A DNA stretch of 64,000 nucleotides from Pseudomonas hamedanensis (GCF_014268595.2 NZ_CP077091.1:332501-396500); one strand, 5' to 3'; counted from the first letter of the stretch, positions 24,563 to 36,354 are shown. Numbers and translations: made by a program. The notes: generated by a model not told the origin, from the sequence alone.

Positions 24563-26971
24563 TTGAAGAAATCCACCGAAGCACCAAAAACAGTCGTTCC
24601 GCTCTGGCGTCAGCAACTGCACTACCGGCTCAAGGAAGGTGCATTGATCGCCATCGGCGCGTTGTGTCTGTTCCTGATGATGGCCTTGCTGACCTACGGC
24701 AAGGACGATCCGGGCTGGAGTCATAACAGCAAGATCGACGACGTACAGAATTTCGGCGGCCCGGCGGGCTCCTACAGTGCCGATATCCTGTTCATGGTGC
24801 TGGGTTACTTCGCCTACATCTTTCCGCTTTTGCTGGCGATCAAGGCCTATCAGATCTTCCGTCAGCGCCACGAGCCATGGCAGTGGAGCGGCTGGCTGTT
24901 CTCCTGGCGGCTGATCGGCCTGGTGTTTCTGGTGCTGTCCGGGGCTGCGCTGGCCCACATCCATTTCCATGCCGCGACCGGTCTGCCCGCCGGCGCCGGT
25001 GGGGCGCTGGGCGAAAGCCTTGGCGACCTGGCGAAGAATGCGCTGAATATTCAGGGCAGCACGTTGCTGTTCATTGCGCTGTTCCTGTTCGGCCTGACGG
25101 TGTTCACCGATCTGTCATGGTTCAAGGTGATGGACATCACCGGCAAGATCACGCTCGACCTGTTCGAATTGTTCCAGAGCGCGCTCAACCGCTGGTGGAC
25201 GGCGCGCACCGAGCGCAAACAATTGGTCGCGCAATTGCGTGAGGTCGATGACCGCGTGCACGACGTGGTCGCGCCGACTGTCACTGACAAGCGTGAGCAG
25301 GCCAAGGTCAAGGAGCGCCTGATCGAGCGTGAGCAAGCCCTGAGCAAGCATATGTCCGATCGCGAGAAGCAGGTCCCGCCGGTCATTGCGCCAGCCCCGG
25401 CCAAAGCCCCCGAGCCAAGCAAGCGCGTGCAGAAAGAGAAACAGGCGCCGTTGTTTGTCGACAGCGCCGTCGAAGGCACATTGCCGCCGATCTCGATCCT
25501 TGATCCTGCGGAAAAGAAACAGCTCAACTATTCGCCGGAATCCCTGGCCGCGGTCGGCCATTTGCTCGAAATCAAGCTCAAGGAGTTTGGCGTCGAGGTC
25601 ACCGTGGATTCGATCCACCCGGGCCCGGTGATTACCCGTTACGAAATTCAGCCGGCCGCCGGCGTCAAGGTCAGCCGTATCGCCAACCTGGCGAAAGACC
25701 TTGCGCGTTCGCTGGCGGTGACCAGTGTGCGGGTCGTTGAAGTGATCCCGGGCAAGACCACCGTCGGTATTGAAATTCCCAACGAAGACCGGCAGATCGT
25801 GCGCTTCTCCGAAGTGCTGTCGACGCCCGAATACGACAACTTCAAGTCGCCGGTCACCCTGGCGCTGGGCCACGACATTGGCGGCAAACCGGTGATTACC
25901 GACTTGGCGAAGATGCCGCACCTGCTGGTGGCGGGTACGACCGGTTCCGGTAAGTCGGTGGGCGTGAATGCGATGATCCTGTCGATCCTGTTCAAGTCCG
26001 GCCCGGAAGACGCCAAGCTGATCATGATCGACCCGAAGATGCTCGAACTGTCGATTTATGAAGGCATTCCGCACCTGCTGTGTCCGGTGGTGACCGACAT
26101 GAAGGATGCCGCCAACGCCTTGCGCTGGAGCGTCGCCGAGATGGAACGGCGTTATAAATTGATGGCGAAGATGGGCGTACGTAACCTGTCCGGCTTCAAC
26201 GCCAAGGTCAAGGAAGCGCAGGATGCCGGCGAGCCATTGAGCGATCCGTTGTACAAGCGCGAAAGCATTCACGACGAAGCGCCACTGCTGCAGAAACTGC
26301 CGACCATTGTTGTGGTGGTCGATGAATTTGCCGACATGATGATGATCGTGGGCAAGAAGGTCGAAGAACTGATCGCCCGTATTGCGCAGAAGGCCCGTGC
26401 GGCCGGTATTCACTTGATTCTGGCGACCCAGCGGCCGTCGGTGGACGTGATCACCGGTCTGATCAAGGCCAACATCCCGACCCGTATGGCGTTCCAGGTA
26501 TCGAGCAAGATTGACTCGCGGACCATTATCGACCAGGGCGGCGCCGAGCAGTTGCTCGGTCACGGTGACATGCTCTACATGCCGCCGGGCACCAGCCTGC
26601 CGATCCGGGTTCACGGTGCGTTCGTTTCCGACGATGAAGTGCATCGTGTGGTTGAAGCGTGGAAACTGCGCGGTGCGCCGGAATACAACGACGACATCCT
26701 CAACGGTGTCGAAGAGGCGGGCAGCGGCTTTGAAGGCAGCAGCGGTGGCGGCGACGGCGATGATCCTGAAGCCGATGCGCTGTATGACGAGGCCGTGCAG
26801 TTCGTGCTGGAAAGCCGTCGCGCCTCGATTTCCGCTGTCCAGCGCAAGCTGAAGATCGGCTACAACCGCGCCGCACGGATGATCGAAGCCATGGAAATGG
26901 CCGGGGTCGTCACCTCGATGAACACCAACGGTTCGCGCGAAGTCCTGGCGCCAGGCCCGGTGCGCGACTGA
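24563..26971 (+). CDS. ftsK: DNA translocase FtsK
   Basis: FtsK (802 aa) anchors at the division septum and pumps chromosome termini to resolve dimers at dif with XerCD. Order: four to five transmembrane helices (about residues 25-190), a short linker with basic/acidic coiled segment, the motor with Walker [11 protein letters not shown] (about 470) and Walker [12 protein letters not shown], and the C-terminal gamma winged helix that reads KOPS (about 740-800). The linker is much shorter than in E. coli FtsK, as usual in Pseudomonas. The start is a TTG at 24563 with AGGAAAAG upstream; no better ATG exists. Confidence 0.95.
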   Translation: MKKSTEAPKTVVPLWRQQLHYRLKEGALIAIGALCLFLMMALLTYGKDDPGWSHNSKIDDVQNFGGPAGSYSADILFMVLGYFAYIFPLLLAIKAYQIFRQRHEPWQWSGWLFSWRLIGLVFLVLSGAALAHIHFHAATGLPAGAGGALGESLGDLAKNALNIQGSTLLFIALFLFGLTVFTDLSWFKVMDITGKITLDLFELFQSALNRWWTARTERKQLVAQLREVDDRVHDVVAPTVTDKREQAKVKERLIEREQALSKHMSDREKQVPPVIAPAPAKAPEPSKRVQKEKQAPLFVDSAVEGTLPPISILDPAEKKQLNYSPESLAAVGHLLEIKLKEFGVEVTVDSIHPGPVITRYEIQPAAGVKVSRIANLAKDLARSLAVTSVRVVEVIPGKTTVGIEIPNEDRQIVRFSEVLSTPEYDNFKSPVTLALGHDIGGKPVITDLAKMPHLLVAGTTGSGKSVGVNAMILSILFKSGPEDAKLIMIDPKMLELSIYEGIPHLLCPVVTDMKDAANALRWSVAEMERRYKLMAKMGVRNLSGFNAKVKEAQDAGEPLSDPLYKRESIHDEAPLLQKLPTIVVVVDEFADMMMIVGKKVEELIARIAQKARAAGIHLILATQRPSVDVITGLIKANIPTRMAFQVSSKIDSRTIIDQGGAEQLLGHGDMLYMPPGTSLPIRVHGAFVSDDEVHRVVEAWKLRGAPEYNDDILNGVEEAGSGFEGSSGGGDGDDPEADALYDEAVQFVLESRRASISAVQRKLKIGYNRAARMIEAMEMAGVVTSMNTNGSREVLAPGPVRD

Positions 26972-27037
26972 TTTGACAAGCAAGCGGCGGGACAATGAAG
27001 TTTCGCCACTCTCCCACGAGTATTCAAGAGGACTCCC

Positions 27038-27658
27038 ATGCGTCTTATCCGCATGCTGTTGCCAGTACTGGCGCTGACCGCGCTCACCGCTCACGCCGAT
27101 GAAAAAGACGTAGCCCGTCTGACCCAATTGCTGGAAACATCCAAGACCCTGAGCGCGAACTTCTCGCAGCTGACCCTCGACGGCAGCGGCACGCAATTGC
27201 AGGAAACCACCGGCAACATGACCCTGCAGCGTCCGGGCCTGTTTTACTGGCACACCAACGCCCCGGCCGAGCAGACCATGGTCTCCGATGGCAAGAAAGT
27301 CACCCTGTGGGACCCGGACCTGGAACAGGCGACCATCAAAAAGCTCGACGAACGCCTGACCCAGACGCCGGCATTGCTGCTCTCCGGCGACGTGTCGAAG
27401 ATCAGCCAGAGCTTTGACATCAGCGCGAAAGAGGCGGGCGGCGTGATCGATTTCACCCTCAAGCCGAAGACCAAGGACACCTTGTTCGACAACCTGCGCC
27501 TGTCGTTTCGCAACGGTCTGCTCAATGACATGCAACTGATTGACAGCGTTGGCCAACGCACCAATATCCTGTTCACCGGGGTGAAAGCCAACGAAGCGGT
27601 ACCGGCATCGAAGTTCAAGTTCGACATCCCCAAGGGTGCCGACGTCATCCAGGAATAA
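27038..27658 (+). CDS. lolA: Outer-membrane lipoprotein carrier protein LolA
   Basis: LolA (206 aa) is the periplasmic chaperone that takes lipoproteins from LolCDE to LolB. A signal peptide ends at AHA (residue 20). The beta-shell pattern with [18 protein letters not shown] and a C-terminal [12 protein letters not shown] is typical. GAGG lies 8 bp upstream of the ATG. It follows ftsK by 66 bp and precedes rarA, the conserved order. Confidence 0.96.
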   Translation: MRLIRMLLPVLALTALTAHADEKDVARLTQLLETSKTLSANFSQLTLDGSGTQLQETTGNMTLQRPGLFYWHTNAPAEQTMVSDGKKVTLWDPDLEQATIKKLDERLTQTPALLLSGDVSKISQSFDISAKEAGGVIDFTLKPKTKDTLFDNLRLSFRNGLLNDMQLIDSVGQRTNILFTGVKANEAVPASKFKFDIPKGADVIQE

Positions 27659-27714
27659 ACCCCAGCCCCTTGTGTCAGGGCCTTTGTGGTGTGGGCCTGC
27701 TATTGAGGGGCTAT

Positions 27715-27807
27715 TGTGGCGAGGGGATTTATCCCCGTTCGGCTGCGCAGCAGTCGTCGCTTTTGGGGCCGCTTCGCAGCCCAACGGGGATAAATCCCCT
27801 CGCCACA
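27715..27807. repeat. REPIN of family B between lolA and rarA
   Basis: Inverted REP units (27715-27757 and 27766-27807) of the same family as the pair at 8.3 kb, with the two tail variants in the opposite order. It separates lolA from rarA. Confidence 0.9.
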
Positions 27808-27853
27808 GAGTTTTGCACAGTATTCGAAAAATTCGAGGTTTCAACGCTACGTG

Positions 27854-29176
27854 ATGGATCTGTTTCGCAGTGCACCGATAGCCCAGCCGCTGGCCGCGCG
27901 TTTGCGTGCGGCCAATCTGGATGAGTACGTCGGTCAGGAGCATGTACTCGCTCGCGGCAAGCCTCTGCGCGAGGCGCTGGAGCAGGGTGCCCTGCATTCG
28001 ATGATCTTCTGGGGACCACCGGGTGTGGGCAAGACCACACTTGCGCGGTTGCTCGCGGAAGTTTCCGATGCACACTTCGAAACGGTCTCGGCAGTGCTCG
28101 CCGGGGTCAAGGAAATCCGTCAGGCCGTTGAAATCGCCAAACAGCAGGCCGGCCAGTACGGCAAGCGCACGATTCTGTTCGTCGACGAGGTGCACCGCTT
28201 CAACAAGTCGCAGCAGGATGCGTTTCTGCCCTATGTTGAAGACGGCACGCTGATCTTCATCGGCGCCACCACCGAAAACCCTTCGTTCGAACTGAACAAC
28301 GCGCTGCTGTCGCGCGCGCGCGTCTACGTGCTGAAAAGCCTCGACGAAGCGGCGTTGCGCAAACTGGTGCACCGCGCGCTCACTGAAGAGCGCGGCCTGG
28401 GCAAGCGCAACCTGACGCTCAACGACGAAGGCTTCCAGATGCTGCTGTCAGCCGCCGATGGCGATGGCCGGCGCCTGCTCAACCTGCTGGAAAACGCCTC
28501 GGACCTGGCCGAAGACAACAGCGAAATCGGCACCGAGCTGCTGCAAAGTCTGCTCGGCGACACCCGGCGGCGTTTCGACAAGGGCGGCGAAGCGTTCTAT
28601 GACCAGATCTCGGCGCTGCACAAATCGGTACGTGGCTCCAATCCCGACGGTGCGTTGTACTGGTTTGCGCGGATGATCGACGGCGGATGCGATCCGCTGT
28701 ACCTGGCCCGGCGCGTGGTGCGCATGGCCAGCGAAGACATCGGCAACGCTGACCCGCGCGCACTGAGTCTGTGCCTGGCGGCGTGGGAAGTGCAGGAGCG
28801 TCTCGGCAGTCCGGAAGGTGAACTGGCCGTGGCGCAGGCCATCACCTACCTGGCTTGCGCGCCGAAAAGCAACGCGGTGTACATGGGCTTCAAAACCGCC
28901 CTGCGTGCCGCCGCTGAACACGGCTCGCTGGAAGTGCCACTGCATCTGCGCAACGCGCCGACCAAACTGATGAAGCAATTGGGTTACGGTGACGAATACC
29001 GTTATGCCCACGACGAACCGGATGCCTACGCCGCCGGTGAAGATTATTTCCCGGAAGAACTCGAGCCGATCCCGTTCTACCAACCGGTGCCGCGTGGCCT
29101 GGAACTGAAGATCGGCGAGAAGCTCAACCACCTTGCCCAACTCGACCGTTTAAGCCCTCGGCAGCGGAGAAAATAG
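27854..29176 (+). CDS. rarA: Replication-associated recombination protein A
   Basis: RarA/MgsA (440 aa) is an AAA+ clamp-loader-like ATPase acting at stalled replication forks. Walker [10 protein letters not shown] is near residue 57 and Walker [10 protein letters not shown] near 107; the C-terminal domain ([26 protein letters not shown]) forms the tetramer. The ATG at 27854 is preceded directly by a GTG that could also serve. Its stop overlaps the crcB GTG by one base. Confidence 0.95.
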   Translation: MDLFRSAPIAQPLAARLRAANLDEYVGQEHVLARGKPLREALEQGALHSMIFWGPPGVGKTTLARLLAEVSDAHFETVSAVLAGVKEIRQAVEIAKQQAGQYGKRTILFVDEVHRFNKSQQDAFLPYVEDGTLIFIGATTENPSFELNNALLSRARVYVLKSLDEAALRKLVHRALTEERGLGKRNLTLNDEGFQMLLSAADGDGRRLLNLLENASDLAEDNSEIGTELLQSLLGDTRRRFDKGGEAFYDQISALHKSVRGSNPDGALYWFARMIDGGCDPLYLARRVVRMASEDIGNADPRALSLCLAAWEVQERLGSPEGELAVAQAITYLACAPKSNAVYMGFKTALRAAAEHGSLEVPLHLRNAPTKLMKQLGYGDEYRYAHDEPDAYAAGEDYFPEELEPIPFYQPVPRGLELKIGEKLNHLAQLDRLSPRQRRK

Positions 29177-29550
29177 TGCTTCCATTGATCGTTGCGGTGT
29201 CGGTCGGCGGCGTGGCCGGCACCTTGTTGCGCTTCGCCACCGGCAATTGGGTCAGCGCCAATTGGCCGCGGCACTTCTATACCGCGACGCTGGCCGTTAA
29301 TATCGTGGGCTGTCTGCTGATTGGCGTGTTGTACGGCCTGTTTTTGATACGCCCGGAGGTGCCGATCGAGGTGCGTGCCGGGTTGATGGTCGGCTTCCTC
29401 GGGGGGCTGACGACTTTTTCATCCTTTTCACTGGATACGGTGCGCCTGCTCGAAAGTGGGCAGGTGTTGCTGGCCCTGGGCTACGCGGCACTCAGCGTAT
29501 TCGGCGGGCTGCTCGCGACGTGGGCTGGCCTGTCCCTGACCAAACTTTGA
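29176..29550 (+). CDS. crcB: Fluoride exporter CrcB
   Basis: CrcB/Fluc (124 aa) is a small four-helix membrane channel that expels fluoride as an antiparallel dimer. The conserved [10 protein letters not shown] in the first helix, an Asn in [11 protein letters not shown] and the phenylalanine-rich [12 protein letters not shown] are present. It starts with GTG inside the rarA stop (TAGTG), so it is translationally coupled. No fluoride riboswitch is possible directly upstream because rarA coding sequence abuts. Confidence 0.95.
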   Translation: MLPLIVAVSVGGVAGTLLRFATGNWVSANWPRHFYTATLAVNIVGCLLIGVLYGLFLIRPEVPIEVRAGLMVGFLGGLTTFSSFSLDTVRLLESGQVLLALGYAALSVFGGLLATWAGLSLTKL

Positions 29551-29553
29551 TAA

Positions 29554-30846
<1,293 letters not shown>

Positions 30847-32241
30847 ATGAAATATCTGCCGCTGTTTCACAACCTGCGCGGCAGTCGTGTGTTGGTTGTC
30901 GGCGGGGGGGAGATTGCCTTGCGCAAATCCCGCCTGCTGGCCGATGCCGGTGCGCTGCTGCGAGTGGTCGCACCTGAAATCGAAACGCAACTGGCTAAAC
31001 TGGTGGCGGCCAGCGGCGGCGAATGCCTGTTACGCGGTTACATGGAGACGGACCTGGACGGTTGCGGGCTGATCATTGCCGCCACCGACGACGAAACGCT
31101 CAATGCACAGGTTTCCAGTGATGCGCATCGACGTTGCGTGCCGGTGAACGTGGTCGATGCGCCGCAGTTGTGCAGCGTGATCTTCCCGGCAATTGTCGAT
31201 CGCTCGCCGTTGATCATTGCAGTGTCCAGCGGCGGCGATGCGCCGGTGCTGGCGCGTCTGATTCGCGCCAAGATCGAAACCTGGATCCCCTCGACCTACG
31301 GTCAACTGGCCGGACTCGCCGCGCGTTTTCGCAACCAGGTGAAAAACCTGTTTCCGGATGTGCAGCAGCGCCGTGGCTTCTGGGAAGATGTGTTTCAGGG
31401 GCCGATCGCTGATCGGCAACTGGCCGGGCAGGGCGCCGAGGCCGAACGCCTGTTGCAAGCCAAGGTGGATGGTGAACCCATGGTCACCACCGGCGAGGTT
31501 TATCTGGTCGGTGCCGGGCCGGGCGATCCGGATCTGTTGACCTTTCGTGCGCTGCGTTTGATGCAGCAAGCCGATGTAGTGCTGTACGACCGTCTGGTGG
31601 CGCCGGCGATTCTGGAGTTGTGCCGTCGTGACGCCGAGCGCGTGTACGTCGGCAAACGTCGTTCCGAACACGCCGTGCCGCAAGATCAGATCAACCAGCA
31701 ATTGGTCGACCTGGCCAAGGCCGGCAAACGCGTGGTGCGGTTGAAGGGCGGTGATCCGTTCATCTTCGGGCGTGGCGGCGAAGAGATCGAAGAGCTGGCG
31801 GCCCACGGCATTCCGTTCCAGGTGGTGCCGGGAATCACGGCGGCCAGCGGTTGCGCGGCGTATGCCGGGATTCCGTTGACCCATCGCGATCATGCGCAGT
31901 CCGTGCGGTTTGTCACCGGCCATTTGAAGGACGGCTCAACCGATCTGCCATGGGCCGACCTTGTGGCTCCGGCGCAGACGCTGGTGTTCTACATGGGCCT
32001 GGTGGGCTTGCCGATCATCTGCGAGCAGTTGATCAAGCATGGCCGTTCCGCGGATACCCCGGCGGCCCTGATTCAGCAAGGCACCACGGTCAATCAGCGA
32101 GTATTCACCGGCACGCTGGCCGACCTGCCGCGACTGGTGGCGGAGCATGAAGTTCATGCGCCGACGCTTGTGATCGTTGGGGAAGTGGTGCAGTTGCGCG
32201 AAAAACTGGCGTGGTTTGAAGGGGCTCAGGCGCAGGTCTGA
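30847..32241 (+). CDS. cysG: Siroheme synthase CysG
   Basis: CysG (464 aa) is the trifunctional enzyme making siroheme from uroporphyrinogen III for sulphite and nitrite reductases. The N-terminal half is the precorrin-2 dehydrogenase/ferrochelatase ([13 protein letters not shown], serine in [13 protein letters not shown]). The C-terminal half is the SAM methyltransferase ([35 protein letters not shown]). It is fused as in enteric CysG and directly follows serS. Confidence 0.96.
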   Translation: MKYLPLFHNLRGSRVLVVGGGEIALRKSRLLADAGALLRVVAPEIETQLAKLVAASGGECLLRGYMETDLDGCGLIIAATDDETLNAQVSSDAHRRCVPVNVVDAPQLCSVIFPAIVDRSPLIIAVSSGGDAPVLARLIRAKIETWIPSTYGQLAGLAARFRNQVKNLFPDVQQRRGFWEDVFQGPIADRQLAGQGAEAERLLQAKVDGEPMVTTGEVYLVGAGPGDPDLLTFRALRLMQQADVVLYDRLVAPAILELCRRDAERVYVGKRRSEHAVPQDQINQQLVDLAKAGKRVVRLKGGDPFIFGRGGEEIEELAAHGIPFQVVPGITAASGCAAYAGIPLTHRDHAQSVRFVTGHLKDGSTDLPWADLVAPAQTLVFYMGLVGLPIICEQLIKHGRSADTPAALIQQGTTVNQRVFTGTLADLPRLVAEHEVHAPTLVIVGEVVQLREKLAWFEGAQAQV

Positions 32242-32255
32242 GAACCGAGTCGCTG

Positions 32256-32336
32256 CCCTTCGCGAGCAGGCTCGCTCCCACAGGGGATTTGTGCACGACA
32301 CTAATCCAATGTGGGAGCGAGCCTGCTCGCGAAGGG
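32256..32336. repeat. REPIN of family A after cysG
   Basis: Inverted REP units 32256-32282 and 32310-32336 with the GTGGGAGCGAGCCTGCTCGC core. This intact copy shows the sequence CTCGCTCCCACAGGGGATTT that is split by the insertion element at 48.0 kb. Confidence 0.9.
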
Positions 32337-32362
32337 GCCTTGAAACTCACGCTTGTCTGGAA

Positions 32363-33364
32363 TCAACCCCGGTGCCAAACCCCTTGCCCAATCAACCGCG
32401 CCCGATCATGCGCCACGGTGAAATCCTGCTCCGGCCCCTTCGGCACCACCCCGGTCGGGTTGATGGTCTTGTGGCTACCGTAGTAGTGATGCTTGATGTG
32501 CTGGAAATCTACCGTCTCGGCAATCCCTGGCCACTGATACATTTCGCGCAGCCAGTTCGACAAGTTCGGATAGTCGGCAATGCGCCGCAGGTTGCACTTG
32601 AAGTGCCCGTGATACACAGCGTCAAAGCGAATCATCGTGGTGAACAAGCGCACATCGGCTTCAGTCAGGTATTCCCCGCTCAGGTAACGATTGGCGCCCA
32701 GCAGTTGCTCCAGATGATCCAGCTCGGCGAACACTTCATCGAAGGCTTGTTCATAGGCCTGCTGAGAGGTGGCGAAGCCGGCACGGTAAACACCGTTGTT
32801 AACCGCCGGATAGATCCGCTCGTTCAGCGCGTCGATCTCATTGCGTAACGGCGCCGGGTAGAAATCCAGATCATTGCCGGTGAGACCATCAAACGCGCTG
32901 TTGAACATGCGGATGATCTCTGCCGATTCATTGCTGACGATGCGCTTGAGCTTTTTGTCCCACAGCACCGGCACCGTGACGCGGCCGGTGTAGTCAGGCG
33001 TGTCAGCGGTGTAGCGCTGGTGCATGAAGTCGAAACCGTCGAGTCGGTCGCCGCTCGAGCCCAGCGCCTTGTCGAAGGTCCAGCCGTGTTCCAGCATCAA
33101 CCAGCTGACCACGGATACATCGATCAGGCTTTCCAGACTTTTGAGTTTGCGCAGGATCAGCGTGCGGTGCGCCCAAGGGCAGGCGAGGGACACGTAGAGG
33201 TGATAGCGCCCCGCTTCGGCAGCAAAACCGCCTTCGCCGCTCGGCCCGGCCTGACCGTCAGCAGTCACCCAGTTGCGGCGTTGCGCCTGTTCGCGCTGGA
33301 ACGCGCCGTCCTTGCTGCTTTCATACCACTTGTCCTGCCAGTGGCCATCGACGAGTAAACCCAT
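32363..33364 (-). CDS. Glutathionyl-hydroquinone reductase
   Basis: A 333-aa Xi-class glutathione transferase (YqjG/PcpF family) that reduces glutathionyl-hydroquinones. The catalytic cysteine lies in LACPWAHR (about residue 62). The C-terminal helical GST domain includes SGEYLTEADVRLFTTMIRFD and is followed by the family tail GSHKTINPTGVVPKGP. The ATG at 33364 is chosen over a TTG two codons upstream. Physiological role: clean-up of quinone conjugates. It is a single gene next to a REPIN. Confidence 0.92.
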   Translation of the reverse strand: MGLLVDGHWQDKWYESSKDGAFQREQAQRRNWVTADGQAGPSGEGGFAAEAGRYHLYVSLACPWAHRTLILRKLKSLESLIDVSVVSWLMLEHGWTFDKALGSSGDRLDGFDFMHQRYTADTPDYTGRVTVPVLWDKKLKRIVSNESAEIIRMFNSAFDGLTGNDLDFYPAPLRNEIDALNERIYPAVNNGVYRAGFATSQQAYEQAFDEVFAELDHLEQLLGANRYLSGEYLTEADVRLFTTMIRFDAVYHGHFKCNLRRIADYPNLSNWLREMYQWPGIAETVDFQHIKHHYYGSHKTINPTGVVPKGPEQDFTVAHDRARLIGQGVWHRG

Positions 33365-33455
33365 GATCAAGACTCCGTAAACCGATAATCGTTGGAGCCG
33401 AGTCTATTCCGATGAGTTCGAACAAAAAGCGCAAAGATCGGGCGTTAATGATCGG

Positions 33456-34457
33456 TTAGATCGATGTGTTGCGTGCCGCCCAATACTGCTCGGCGGTTGC
33501 AAAGGCCAGTTCACGATCCTGACCGAGGCCGCGCAGGGCGAGGGCCATGGTCGCAATCAAGGCCATTTGCGGGTAGCTGTCGACGACATCGCCGCGCCAC
33601 ACGGCTTTCAACTGTTCGATGTCCAGCGATGCGGGTTTGACGTGGCGTTGCGCTGACAACTGTGGCCATTCTTCATCCCAGCTCTGACCGCCGCGGGTGC
33701 CGTAGAGATGGCTGGTAGCGTCCGGGTTGATTTCGATTTCGCCGCCATCACCCTTGACCACAATTGCCGTATCGCCGAGCAGACCGCTGGCATCACGATG
33801 CACCGCCTGGTAGCCGGGGTGGAAAATGCTTTGCAGCCCGCAGCGTGCACCCAGCGGATTAAGAATTCGCGCCAGCGAGTGGATCGGCGAGCGCAGGCCC
33901 AGGGTATTGCGCAGGTCGATCATTTTCTGCAACTGCGGTGCCCAATCCACCAGCGGCATAAAGGCCAGACCGCCGTTATCCAGCGCCGTGCCGACCTGTT
34001 GCCAGTTGCGGCACAACGGGATGTTCAACTCGCCGAGCAATTGCTCGCTGTAAAGCCGTCCGGCCGTGTGTGCGCCGCCACCATGCATGAAGATACGCAC
34101 GCCGTTTTGCGCCAGGCATTTGGCCGCTAGCAGATACCACGGCAGATGGCGTTTCTTGCCAGCGTAGGTCGGCCAGTCGAGATCGACGTTCAGCGCCGGC
34201 GCCTGCAAGCGTTCGCGCAGGGCTTCGGTGAAACCGGCCATTTCCTCGGCGCTTTCTTCCTTGTGCCGCAGCAGCATCAGAAAGGCGCCGAGCTGGGTGT
34301 CCTCGACCTTGTCGTCGAGCACCATGCCCATGGCTTCCCGCGCTTCGGCTCGGGTCAGGTCGCGGGCACCGCGCTTGCCCTTGCCAAGGATGCGCACGAA
34401 CTGCGCGAACGGGTGTTCGGCGGGTGTGTCGAGGGTCAGCGCTGGATAGTCGGTCAT
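33456..34457 (-). CDS. ybiB: TrpD2/YbiB family phosphoribosyltransferase-like protein
   Basis: A 333-aa protein related in fold to anthranilate phosphoribosyltransferase (TrpD). Homologues such as YbiB bind nucleic acids and are not part of tryptophan synthesis. The N-terminal helical domain (AEHPFAQFVRILGKGKRGARDLTRAEA) and the FMHGGGAHTAGR loop are visible; the TrpD phosphate-loop is altered. It overlaps tusE by 4 bp (ATGA), so it is the last gene of the tus operon here. The role is unknown; a link to tRNA or DNA damage is suggested only by family and context. Confidence 0.85.
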   Translation of the reverse strand: MTDYPALTLDTPAEHPFAQFVRILGKGKRGARDLTRAEAREAMGMVLDDKVEDTQLGAFLMLLRHKEESAEEMAGFTEALRERLQAPALNVDLDWPTYAGKKRHLPWYLLAAKCLAQNGVRIFMHGGGAHTAGRLYSEQLLGELNIPLCRNWQQVGTALDNGGLAFMPLVDWAPQLQKMIDLRNTLGLRSPIHSLARILNPLGARCGLQSIFHPGYQAVHRDASGLLGDTAIVVKGDGGEIEINPDATSHLYGTRGGQSWDEEWPQLSAQRHVKPASLDIEQLKAVWRGDVVDSYPQMALIATMALALRGLGQDRELAFATAEQYWAARNTSI

Positions 34458-34789
34458 AGGCAATTCGTCGGTTTGGGCAGGCCCGCCAGTTTCGCGGCGA
34501 GTTTGGCAGGGGTGCCTTTGAACAGTCGGTTAAGGTGCAGGCTGTTGCCTTTGTCCGGACCGAGCTTCAGCGCGGTGTACTTGATCAGCGGCCGCGTGGC
34601 CGGCGACAGCTGGAATTCTTCGTAGAAGCTGCGCAGCAGTTCGAGGACTTCCCAGTGTTCGGGCGTCAACTCGAGGTCTTCGGCGGCGGCGAGGGCGCTG
34701 GCGACCTCGGTCGACCAGTCGCTCAGTTCGACAAGAAAGCCGTCCTTGTCGAGTTCGATGGTACGGCCGCCTACGGTCATGCGATTCAT
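34454..34789 (-). CDS. tusE: Sulphur relay protein TusE/DsrC
   Basis: TusE (111 aa) accepts persulphide from TusBCD and delivers it to MnmA for tRNA 2-thiolation. The DsrC-fold pattern DKDGFLVELSDWSTEVA and the C-terminal arm with the acceptor cysteine as penultimate residue (KPTNCL) are present. The ATG at 34789 overlaps the tusB stop by 4 bp. The partner mnmA is at 12.2-13.3 kb. Confidence 0.93.
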   Translation of the reverse strand: MNRMTVGGRTIELDKDGFLVELSDWSTEVASALAAAEDLELTPEHWEVLELLRSFYEEFQLSPATRPLIKYTALKLGPDKGNSLHLNRLFKGTPAKLAAKLAGLPKPTNCL

Positions 34790-35079
34790 AGCCAACTGTT
34801 GACCTTGTCGTGATGGATCGACAGTGCGACGAAGGCCGGGTAGTCGATGGTTTCGGCCCAGTCGGGAATCTCGATGGCGCGAGCCTGGGCATCTTCGGCC
34901 AGGACGTAGCGTTTGCGCGCACAGGCTTGCAGCGCGGCGAATGGCGCCGTGCCCGGTTGCAACGCATAGGCCGCGTCACCGCAGAGCAGCAATGCATCCG
35001 CGCTGCCGATGACACGCAGGCAACTGTTCAAGCGATCGTCGCCGAACGGGGAATGGGACAACACATGCAAAGTCGACAT
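34786..35079 (-). CDS. tusB: Sulphur relay protein TusB/DsrH
   Basis: TusB (97 aa) is the smallest subunit of the TusBCD heterohexamer. It has the DsrH features MSTLHVLSHSPF at the start, ALLLCGDAAYAL in the middle and a C-terminal NSWL. It overlaps tusE by 4 bp and the tusC stop by one base (TGATG). Nothing is odd. Confidence 0.92.
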   Translation of the reverse strand: MSTLHVLSHSPFGDDRLNSCLRVIGSADALLLCGDAAYALQPGTAPFAALQACARKRYVLAEDAQARAIEIPDWAETIDYPAFVALSIHHDKVNSWL

Positions 35080-35435
35080 CAGAGGGTGATCACCTGGTCG
35101 TAACGGTCAATAAGGGCGGTGATTTGCTCGGTGGTCAGCGGCTGTGCTTCGTCCAGCGACCGTTTTCCAAGTCCGCGAACGTTGCCGCTTTCGGCGCAAT
35201 AGAACAGCTCCTCGACACCAAACATCGGCAGCGCTTGCAGATTGGCGCTGAGGTCCTTCTGTTGCAGGGCCTTGGCGTTCTGACCGGCGGCCAGTTGCAG
35301 CACGCCATCATCGAGAAACAGCACGCCGATCGGCAGATCGAAGGCGCCGCCGGCCAGCACGATATCCAGCGCTTCGCGAGCGCCAGGGCCGGACCACGGC
35401 GACTGACGGCTGATGATCAGCAGCGACTTGGCCAT
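35079..35435 (-). CDS. tusC: Sulphur relay protein TusC/DsrF
   Basis: TusC (118 aa), DsrE/F-like fold, subunit of TusBCD. The conserved start AKSLLIISRQSPWSG and VLFLDDGVLQLAAGQ are typical. The ATG at 35435 has a strong GGAGGT ribosome-binding site lying inside the last codons of tusD, which decides the start. Confidence 0.92.
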   Translation of the reverse strand: MAKSLLIISRQSPWSGPGAREALDIVLAGGAFDLPIGVLFLDDGVLQLAAGQNAKALQQKDLSANLQALPMFGVEELFYCAESGNVRGLGKRSLDEAQPLTTEQITALIDRYDQVITL

Positions 35436-35436
35436 C

Positions 35437-35829
35437 TTATGCACCTCCAAAGCAGATCAGGCGATCAGCGTCTTGCACGGCGTCGTGCAGTTGGCCGAGG
35501 CCGGACAATTCCCACGGCGCGCTGAGTGAAATCGCCTCGCGCTGGTAACGCCTGGCTTCTTCTTCATTCAATACACCACGACGCAAAGCGGCGGCGATGC
35601 ACACCACACCGTCCAGCTTCTGCTCGCTGATAAAACTGCGCCACTGCTTGGGCAAGTCCAGCTCGTCCTGCGGCGTTACCACTGCATCGCAGGCGTTGAA
35701 GACGCCGTCCTGATAAAAGAACAGCCGGACAATCTCATGCCCCCCGGCCAGCGCGGCCTGGGCAAACAGCAGGGCACGGCGCGAGGAGGGCGCATGGGCG
35801 GCGGAAAACAGCGCAATGGCGAATTTCAT
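35437..35829 (-). CDS. tusD: Sulphur relay protein TusD/DsrE
   Basis: TusD (130 aa) carries the persulphide-forming cysteine of TusBCD. That cysteine is seen in GVVCIAAALRRGV (about residue 80), and the start MKFAIALFSAAHAPSSRRAL is family-like. It is the first gene of tusDCBE-ybiB. A 16-bp perfect palindrome lies 30 bp upstream of its ATG. Confidence 0.93.
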   Translation of the reverse strand: MKFAIALFSAAHAPSSRRALLFAQAALAGGHEIVRLFFYQDGVFNACDAVVTPQDELDLPKQWRSFISEQKLDGVVCIAAALRRGVLNEEEARRYQREAISLSAPWELSGLGQLHDAVQDADRLICFGGA

Positions 35830-35858
35830 GACGGACTCGATCAGCAAAACTGCGGGCA

Positions 35859-35874
35859 TGATAAAGCTTTATCA
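35859..35874. promoter_or_regulatory. 16-bp perfect palindrome upstream of tusD
   Basis: TGATAAAGCTTTATCA is self-complementary over all 16 bases, 30 bp before the tusD ATG. It could be an operator or part of a promoter, since the minus strand reads TTTATCAT here. Confidence 0.45.
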
Positions 35875-35922
35875 GTCGCGCCGCGAAATCCACGTTGCCT
35901 ATGACCCATTGGTGGGGGGTGC

Positions 35923-36252
35923 CTATGGGGTGATGCCGTACAAGTCGCAATATTCGAGCCAGTCCATCCCCGCCATCTCCGCCACTTCCCGGTGTACCTC
36001 AAGACGCTGCGCCTGATATTCCTCAGGCGAATCAGCCGTCAGTTGCAGCGTCAGCTCCCAGGCAAACAATCCCTGACTCTCCGCTTCGGCTTCAAACGCT
36101 TCATGCAGTCGTTCTTCGCGGTATTGCGCCTGGGTTTCTCCCTTGGCCTGGGCCAGCAGCGGATTGAGATGGTCGAGGGTTTCGCGCAGTTCGGGGCGCG
36201 CGTCGAGAAACAGTTTCAGCGCGTGTTCATGTCGCTGGTCGCTAGGCGCCAT
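35923..36252 (-). CDS. Small conserved acidic protein (DUF6388-like)
   Basis: A 109-aa soluble, acidic, mostly helical protein. I recognise it as a Pseudomonas-restricted conserved family (probably DUF6388) by the pattern HEHALKLFLDARPELRETLD and the C-terminal GMDWLEYCDLYGI. The ribosome-binding site GAGGAAA is good. It precedes tusD by 93 bp on the same strand, with the palindrome in between, so it may have its own transcript. The function is unknown. Confidence 0.75.
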   Translation of the reverse strand: MAPSDQRHEHALKLFLDARPELRETLDHLNPLLAQAKGETQAQYREERLHEAFEAEAESQGLFAWELTLQLTADSPEEYQAQRLEVHREVAEMAGMDWLEYCDLYGITP

Positions 36253-36354
36253 GTATTTTCCTCGTGGGACCGGTGGCCGTATAAAAACAGTAAAGCAGAA
36301 CGAATTCTCGCTTTGCAGTGCTACAGTCCGCTTTTTTCTGAATGAGCAAATGCA

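Noticed and set aside
25115..28372. 1085-codon open frame on the minus strand
   Set aside because: Runs antisense through ftsK, lolA and rarA and across two intergenic regions with a REPIN; explained by codon bias of the real genes.
29100..29176. Fluoride riboswitch before crcB
   Set aside because: The sequence upstream is the 3' end of rarA, and crcB begins inside its stop codon.
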